Positions 58,571-64,000 of a DNA stretch of 64,000 nucleotides are shown here, in pieces. Source of the DNA: Mortierella alpina (lineage: Eukaryota > Mortierellomycota > Mortierellomycetes > Mortierellales > Mortierellaceae); NCBI GenBank assembly GCA_029449245.1, contig JANATF010000003.1:3348001-3412000 (forward strand), written 5' to 3'. The notes under the pieces are model-generated. The model was not told the DNA's origin and did no database searches. It worked only from the letters and a program-made list of their open reading frames with translations. Position 1 is the stretch's first letter; the number at the start of each line of letters is the position of its first letter. The position numbers were made by a program, and so were the translations under genes.

Positions 58571-61154
58571 TTATCGTCGCCGACTATAACCACCGGTATA
58601 CATGGGTGTGGGTGGCAATCGAGCGGCTTGACCGCCCGTCGTGCTGCTCACTCCAATCAAGGCTGGTTGACTATGTCCTGATCCTCCTCCTCCTCCTCGT
58701 GGGAACGCATTTTGGTCCGCAAAGGATATCCGGTCATTGATATTGCCATTTCCTGATGTCTGTGCAGCGCCATTGCCATAGCCATTGTTGGGATGCGAGG
58801 GCAGGGGCGCGCGCTCCCGACGTTGACGCCTATAGCTTGAGCTAGAGCTGGTAGGACGCGATGGTAGGGCGTGGTGCAACCGGCTGTGGCCATGGCTGCT
58901 GTTGGAATCTCGGGTGTTATCCATGGGGCTGTCAATCACAATAGGGTCGTTCATATTCCCTCCGTTAGCCATGGTCGGTGCCATCGGGTCCATGGTTCTT
59001 GACGATCCGCTGTGATGATGGCCATCCGACCGGCTGCCTCTACTATGGCCACTGTCTCGACTCTCCCTGTGATCCCTGTCTTCTCTGCCGTCCTTGCTGT
59101 CGCGGTGCTTTCGGCTCTTTCGATTGTCTCGACTATCGTGACTCTCATGATGGTCTCTCTTGTCTCGTTTACCTCCACTACTCCGGCTATCGTGACGGTG
59201 TCTATCATCCTCATGTGTGGACCGAGAGTGACCATCCCGGGATCGCTCACGGCGTTTACTGCTATGGTGCCTTGAAGATGACGAGTCGTCGTCGCGATGT
59301 CGGTGGCGATTGCTGCTGCTAGCGCTGACATCGCCATAGCGCTCTACGTCCCTGTCCCAATCATGATGTCGATGATGCCGTCCTGATGAAGATGACACGT
59401 CGAATACTTGATGCCCGTGGAACGCGGATCCTGCTCGAGCATAGTTTGGTCGTTGTCTATTGCAGTCGTCGCCAAAATGCTGTGTGGCGGCGCAATTGTA
59501 GCAGTATGGAACGATACTCTGAAGTGGTTTACTGGACGTAGTCACATACTCGCGCCAAACGCTTGGGCAATCCTAAACATGGTAATGGGTGGTGTCAAGT
59601 CAGTAAGGGCGGCATCTAAAAAGATGTGACTACCAGACAGCAATGCCAAGACACTGTTGTACATACCTCTGTCGGATGGTCAGTTCCATGACATTTCGAA
59701 CAAACAGTCCTTCTGCCGTGTCCCCGGGGCATGGGGCAAGCCTATATCGAACACAACAAAGAGTGTTAAATGAGGTTCTTTTGTTTTGCCAACGCTCCAA
59801 GAATGTTTGACTTCGCAGAAACCACAGAATATGTCATACATCGGCGGTGTGTCCTGTCTTTAGGCAATTCAGGCACTTCATTGCTGGGCACTCTCGATAA
59901 GAATGTTCACCTACGGCTCCACAGATATGGCACTATAAAAATAAGCAGTGTCAGTCGTTAAAAATATAGTCTCCTGCCTGCATCATGACCCATGGCGGTG
60001 AACAATGTATATACATGGACTTACAACCATCACTGTGCAGTCCCGGCTAAGATGTCCAGGTTGTCCACAGTTGAAGCAAGCACGCTGAGATGCACTAGAC
60101 GCTTTCGACTCGAGGTAGTATCTACCCCGGCCCTGTTAATGGAGGAGAGGTCGCGGTATGAGTCCCCGCACTATAGCATGTTCCCTAGCGAATATATGAA
60201 TGGTGTCTTGTACGGCGGCAGAGGCACCTACCAAGAACTTTTGATCATCCAAATGTCCTAGCTCCGCTTCCAGATCAAACTCACTGGGTTCATCCCCTGC
60301 ATCTCTCCGGCCGACGTCCAAGTAATGCTCATCCAGACCTTGTGCGTCGTCATTCTCAACCTCGCCTCCCTCTCTGCCGTATCGCACTCGCTCTTCATCA
60401 GACAGTGATTCATCGTCAGAAGCTGACGGTCCCTCCGAGTCGCTGTTGGATCCAGAATCGCTGCTGGATCCAGAGTCATCCTGTGCGTCAAGCGCCTTTG
60501 AGGCTGACTTGGCATCCCACGCGTCGACGTCCTTCTTCTTTTCGACGCTGTATTTGGAGTCTTCATCGTCGTCAATGACAATAATAGGTGCACTCGGGAT
60601 CGAGGGCTCAGCCTTGCTGTTTCTTTCTTCGTTCTCCGAATCCAGTTCTGTTCCTTTGTTCACAGCCTTGAAGTAGTCGTCCACTGCTGACGATGGCTCT
60701 GCTAAGTGATCTGTCCGCGACTCATCTGCAGCCTTCTGGGTGGAACTTGCTGCAGTTCCCTGGAGAGTGCAAACATTTTCGAAAGCTAATAGTATTAGTC
60801 AGAGCATCGGTCGTCGGGAGGAGGCTCCAGACGTTCTGTTCCTTACGACACTGTTACTCACGTTTTGCTGTTCTTCTGCGGGTTTTGCGGAGGTCTCAAT
60901 CTTCTTGTACACGTTGGTGGAGTAGTGGATGTGACTCAGCATGGTATCTTCGAATTCGCTGTCTCCTGCATCGCTTCCTTCCTCACTAGTTGGGTCGAGT
61001 TGCGGACATGAATAGTAGTTAGGTGGATTGGTTGGCTCATGCAGAAAGAAGAATAGAGCAGTTGATCATGACTGTACCTCCTGTCGCTGCTGTCCTTGTA
61101 GATCTCATCCTCGTACTGCTGGTACTGGTCATAGTCCTCGTCCTCGTAGTCCAT
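58571..61154 (-). CDS. AIR1/AIR2-like zinc-knuckle protein (TRAMP complex)
   Basis: Seven exons: 61154-61078, 60985-60862, 60759-60232, 60132-60025, 59932-59840, 59741-59667 and 59572-58571; 668 residues. The N-terminal 240 residues are acidic and Ser-rich (MDYEDEDYDQYQQYEDEI; IIVIDDDEDSKYS). Five CCHC zinc knuckles follow: CFNCGQPGHLSRDC (from about residue 262), CHICGAVGEHSYREC, CLNCLKTGHTADAC, CSKCHGTDHPTEDC and CYNCAATQHFGDDC (from about 359). Five knuckles in a row is the signature of yeast Air1/Air2 and human ZCCHC7, the RNA-binding subunits of the nuclear TRAMP complex that tags RNAs for the exosome. The C-terminal 290 residues are Arg/Ser/His/Asp-rich, far longer than the yeast tail and resembling splicing-factor RS-like regions. 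The acceptor of exon 3 (CTCTCCAG) was chosen because the nearer TATTAG breaks the frame. Confidence 0.88.
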
Positions 61155-61453
61155 CGTGGCTTTAATTACAGTGAATGCAGGGAGCCGTGAAGAAGCAACA
61201 CTTCTTGCGGCAGCTCACAGAGTGAGTCGCCAGTTGGGTAAACAAAAAGAAGTGCTGAAAGTGGTGGCTTGTGCCGCAGCTGGCAAAGACACTGTCCAAT
61301 GTCCAAGATCACACAATGCCACACAAGGACACGCTAGGCCCAGGGGATCATTCAAAATGCTATGTCATTTAATGATCGTCTGTCAAGGGTGATGATGGTA
61401 AGAGTTCTAAATAAGACAACAAGATATTAAACGCAAATCTTTCTTCTGCTTCC
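61155..61453. other. Intergenic, AIR-like promoter and eIF4B-like 3' end
   Basis: A 299-bp spacer between two minus-strand genes. No feature beyond expected promoter and 3' UTR. Confidence 0.55.
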
Positions 61454-63546
61454 TTAGGCCTTGACCTCAGTCTCCTTCTCCTCGGGCTTCTCTTCAGCCT
61501 CCTTCTCTTCGGTCTTCTCCTCAACCTCCTTCTCCTTCTTCTCGCCAGCATCCTTCTCCTTCTTGCTCTCCTTCTCCTTGCGCGCCTTATCGGCGGCCTC
61601 CTTCTTCTCCTGCTGCTCCTGCTTCAGCTTCTCTTCGACACGACGGATCGCCTCATCGCTGTCAATGGGCTTGGCAGCGCCGAAGGGGCTCGACTTGGCG
61701 ACCTTGGTCTCGGCAGGTGCGGCGGGGGGAGGGGCATCAGTACTGCGGGGCTTCAACTCCAGCTTTCTGCGGGCAGCAGGGGCTATATACACATATATTC
61801 ATTGACAGAATGGAGGGTTGATACGGTTAATGCCCATGGCGCGCTGTAAACCAGTCAAAATTTCAGGCCAAAGTTGTATCGCTTATGAACGTACCAGGGG
61901 GAGCACGGCTGGCAAATCCACCAGCACCGGGACCCCAGGAGGTGTCGCGCTGTTCCCTTGGCTCTCTGTGCTCACGCTCTCTGGGCTTCTCCCAGCCAGG
62001 GCGGGACTCGCTGGCAGGCAGGGGCTCCTCGCGTCTCCAGCTGTTGACAGCAGTGCGATCTGGGGGGCGCTCCGAGTCGTTGAAGCGGGATCCAAACTCG
62101 CGGTCGCCACGAGGACGGTCGCCACGGTCAGCATAGCGGTCGTTTCCGAAGCGTCCGCCTGCGGGGGCCACAGGCTCTGCACGGCGCCACTCTCCAGCAG
62201 TGCGATCGTCACGGATCTCGCGCTCACGCGCTATTTCGTCAAGGATGAATTGAGGTCAGGATAAAGGTGCTGCATTTCACTTGATTGGGACAATTAATAA
62301 TGTTGAGAGAGCAGGCCTTCACTTACGAGGCTCGGCGACACTAACACGGACGTTTCTGCCGCAAAGGTTCTGGCCGTTGTTCTCCAAAGCCTTCTTCAAC
62401 GAATCCAGATTCTCAAACTCGACATAGCCAAATCCCTTGGGCTTGTCGTCGAAGTCCTTCATGATGCGGATGCTGGTGATCTATTTTAATAAGAGTTGAT
62501 TGAGGTGAGTAATACCGAAATATTTTTTTCCGCTTGCTGCGCTTACATGCGATTGGACGTTGTGTGTAAACAAGGTCGTACCTGGGAAGCCATGAAAAAG
62601 CTCTCAATGTCCGACTCAGTGACATCAAATGGCAAGTTGCCGAGATGAATGGTGTATGGGGGACGAGTGGGAAGCTCGACGGGAGTGCGGGGAGGGTAGC
62701 GCGACTCTCTCTCCTCAAATCCTAAGCGCAATATGGTATTCATAGGACTTGGATGTTAGAAACTAAAGGACGTAGATCCGCATTCCTTTTGATAGAGAAG
62801 TTGAATTGCTGTCACTCATGTTTCTTCACTGCAGAGACATACCACCACGGCTGGAGAAGCCTCCACGGCCACGGTCATCACCGAATCCACCCGAACGGTA
62901 GTTGTCTGTGAATCCAGAATAGAACGGTAAGCGATTAATAATGTGCCAATGTCGGATGAAGAATGGTACATGATCAAGCCTCGAGTTTCGTTGCTTCATC
63001 GAGCAAAATCGCTCATGTTCGTTGCAGTCAAGTCTCGCATACCCTGGGAGGAAGCTATAACACAAGGACAGCAAGCGAACGTAAGAAGATCATTCATCAA
63101 TTAAGCAAAAGCTGCTTGCATAAGAAGACTAAGGAGATCTGTACGATGCAGCAAACGTTATCTCACCAGCAGGAGCAGAGGGCAAATCGTCCATCTCGTC
63201 AGCCCAGGAGCCACCCGTAGCTGAGGTGAGCAATGGTATTGCCAGAATAGGAGCATGCGGAGGGGTTACAAATCAAAGCACGCGGGGAAGAGGCAGGAGG
63301 AAATAGAGGGGTGCATTAGCATGCGATGTCCAAGTACACTGTTGTTGTTCTTATCACTGTCCAGAAACTCCAGGGTGGTTTGTTGGAGCCACTGGACCTG
63401 ACGTCCTGGGAAATTGCAACATATTCAAAAGAAAATAAGAGCAGCAAAGTGTACGCACAGGGATCCGACAAGAAGTCGCTCAGGGCCATCTTGGTGACCT
63501 TTTTCTTTTGCTTCTTTTGTCCTACTGCTTGGAAAGAGGGTTGCAT
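61454..63546 (-). CDS. eIF4B-like translation factor (RRM protein)
   Basis: Seven exons: 63546-63459, 63220-63167, 62905-62843, 62721-62582, 62480-62327, 62230-61895 and 61782-61454; 387 residues. The N-terminal block KKQKKKVTKMALSDFLSD and GGSWADEMDDLPSAP match the conserved start of fungal eIF4B (Tif3, Sce3). A Gly/Arg-rich piece follows, then one RRM: PYTIHLGNLPFDVTESDI (RNP2) and KDFDDKPKGFGYVEFENL (RNP1). After it comes an Arg/Asp/Gly/Ser-rich region (RYADRGDRPRGDREFG, SWRREEPLPA) and a Lys/Glu-rich charged tail. eIF4B stimulates the eIF4A helicase and ribosome recruitment in the cytoplasm. The start is the weak point: ATG 63546 (MQPSFQAVGQKK) is the first in the exon, but an acceptor-like CAAGCAG just inside it allows an earlier, unseen first exon. 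Confidence 0.85.
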
Positions 63547-64000
63547 GGTGTTAATGAATGAGATGCAAGATCTTCAGGCCACAGTGTCGGAGACTACTTT
63601 AAATGCAGTCGTTTGTTGAGGGTGTGGCGAGGACGTGGGTGTGCTTCGAGAAACAGAGAAATGACGACCGTTCACAGATCCCGCGCAAGTCGAAGGTGCA
63701 ATTCCCATTCAGTGTCTCCTGCATGTGCTCCAGGTGTCTCGGTGTAGCTGTTCTGTCTGCCATAATGCGCACCTTCAGTCATAATGTGTGGATCGAGTAA
63801 AGAAAATACTAACGATCTTGCTCTGTTGAGCTAGTAGTAGAGGTGGGAGCGAAAGAATTTAGCATGAGTGGCTTGCTCGTGCTCAGCGCTCGCTCCGTCA
63901 TCAAAATATCACATGACTTACTCCCGCTAAACATAACAAGAGTCTACCGCGTAACACCGCTGGTTTTTGGAAGGCGGAGGGTCGGCTCCCTTGGATATGC
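63547..64000. other. Right edge of window, no gene assigned
   Basis: About 450 bp upstream of the eIF4B-like gene. It may hold that gene's promoter or a missing first exon. No supported coding or RNA feature. Confidence 0.5.

Noticed and set aside
61818-62264. Open frames on the plus strand and in a second minus frame across the eIF4B-like Arg/Gly-rich exon
   Set aside because: The frame continuous with the RRM and splicing in phase on both sides is the R/D/G-rich one; the others are composition-driven.
1-64000. CRISPR arrays, operons, prophage or plasmid features
   Set aside because: None seen; the spliceosomal introns and gene content are those of a fungal nuclear genome.

Overview
The window is nuclear DNA of a filamentous, early-diverging fungus, most likely Mortierellomycotina or a close relative (inference). 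Genes are dense and split by many short introns (about 50-120 nt, GT-AG, often GTAAGT donors and CTAAC-like branch sites). The proteins are fungal or eukaryotic (CWH43, HRD3, UGGT, AIR1/2, eIF4B), with a class C GPCR and transposon relics. I rebuilt exon structures by hand and checked that every joined exon set keeps frame. Splice sites are therefore predictions without transcript support.

Layout. 1-1101: CT-rich leader. 1102-4875 (+): forkhead transcription factor. 5199-9171 (+): HRD3/SEL1L-type ERAD protein, 10 exons. 9399-9469 (-): tRNA-Gly(GCC). 9624-11053 (+): 5'-truncated LINE with a 17-bp target-site duplication, inserted into a minus-strand ORF. 11237-15100 (-): CWH43, 7 exons. 15560-17604 (-): Ala/Glu/Lys helical-repeat protein ending in a CaaX box. 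18510-27208 (-): a 2385-residue, 16-exon protein of bacterial-like, macroglobulin-type appearance. 27808-28212 (+): 90-residue membrane protein. 28517-30553 (-): Ser/Pro-rich protein of unknown role. 31241-32032 (-): GNAT acetyltransferase. 32596-33955 (-) and 34887-36143 (+): divergent pair of YqjM-class old yellow enzymes. 36811-38130 (-): broken Crypton/Ndc10-like relic. 38790-42435 (+): the outstanding gene, a FEN1/XPG-like nuclease fused to a Fanzor (TnpB-like) RuvC nuclease. 42681-48866 (-): UGGT, 17 exons, KDEL terminus. 49338-50801 (+): pyridoxal kinase. 51457-58412 (+): class C GPCR with a cytoplasmic tail of over 1100 residues. 58571-61154 (-): AIR1/2-type zinc-knuckle protein. 61454-63546 (-): eIF4B-like RRM protein. 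63547-64000: nothing assigned.

Several neighbours work in the ER: HRD3 in degradation, UGGT in glycoprotein folding, CWH43 in GPI-lipid remodelling. They are not adjacent and I see no sign of co-regulation. AIR1/2 and eIF4B act in RNA surveillance and translation. The mobile-element story lies in two places: the LINE insertion beside the tRNA, and the Crypton relic plus FEN1-Fanzor gene at 36.8-42.4 kb, which may be pieces of one element.
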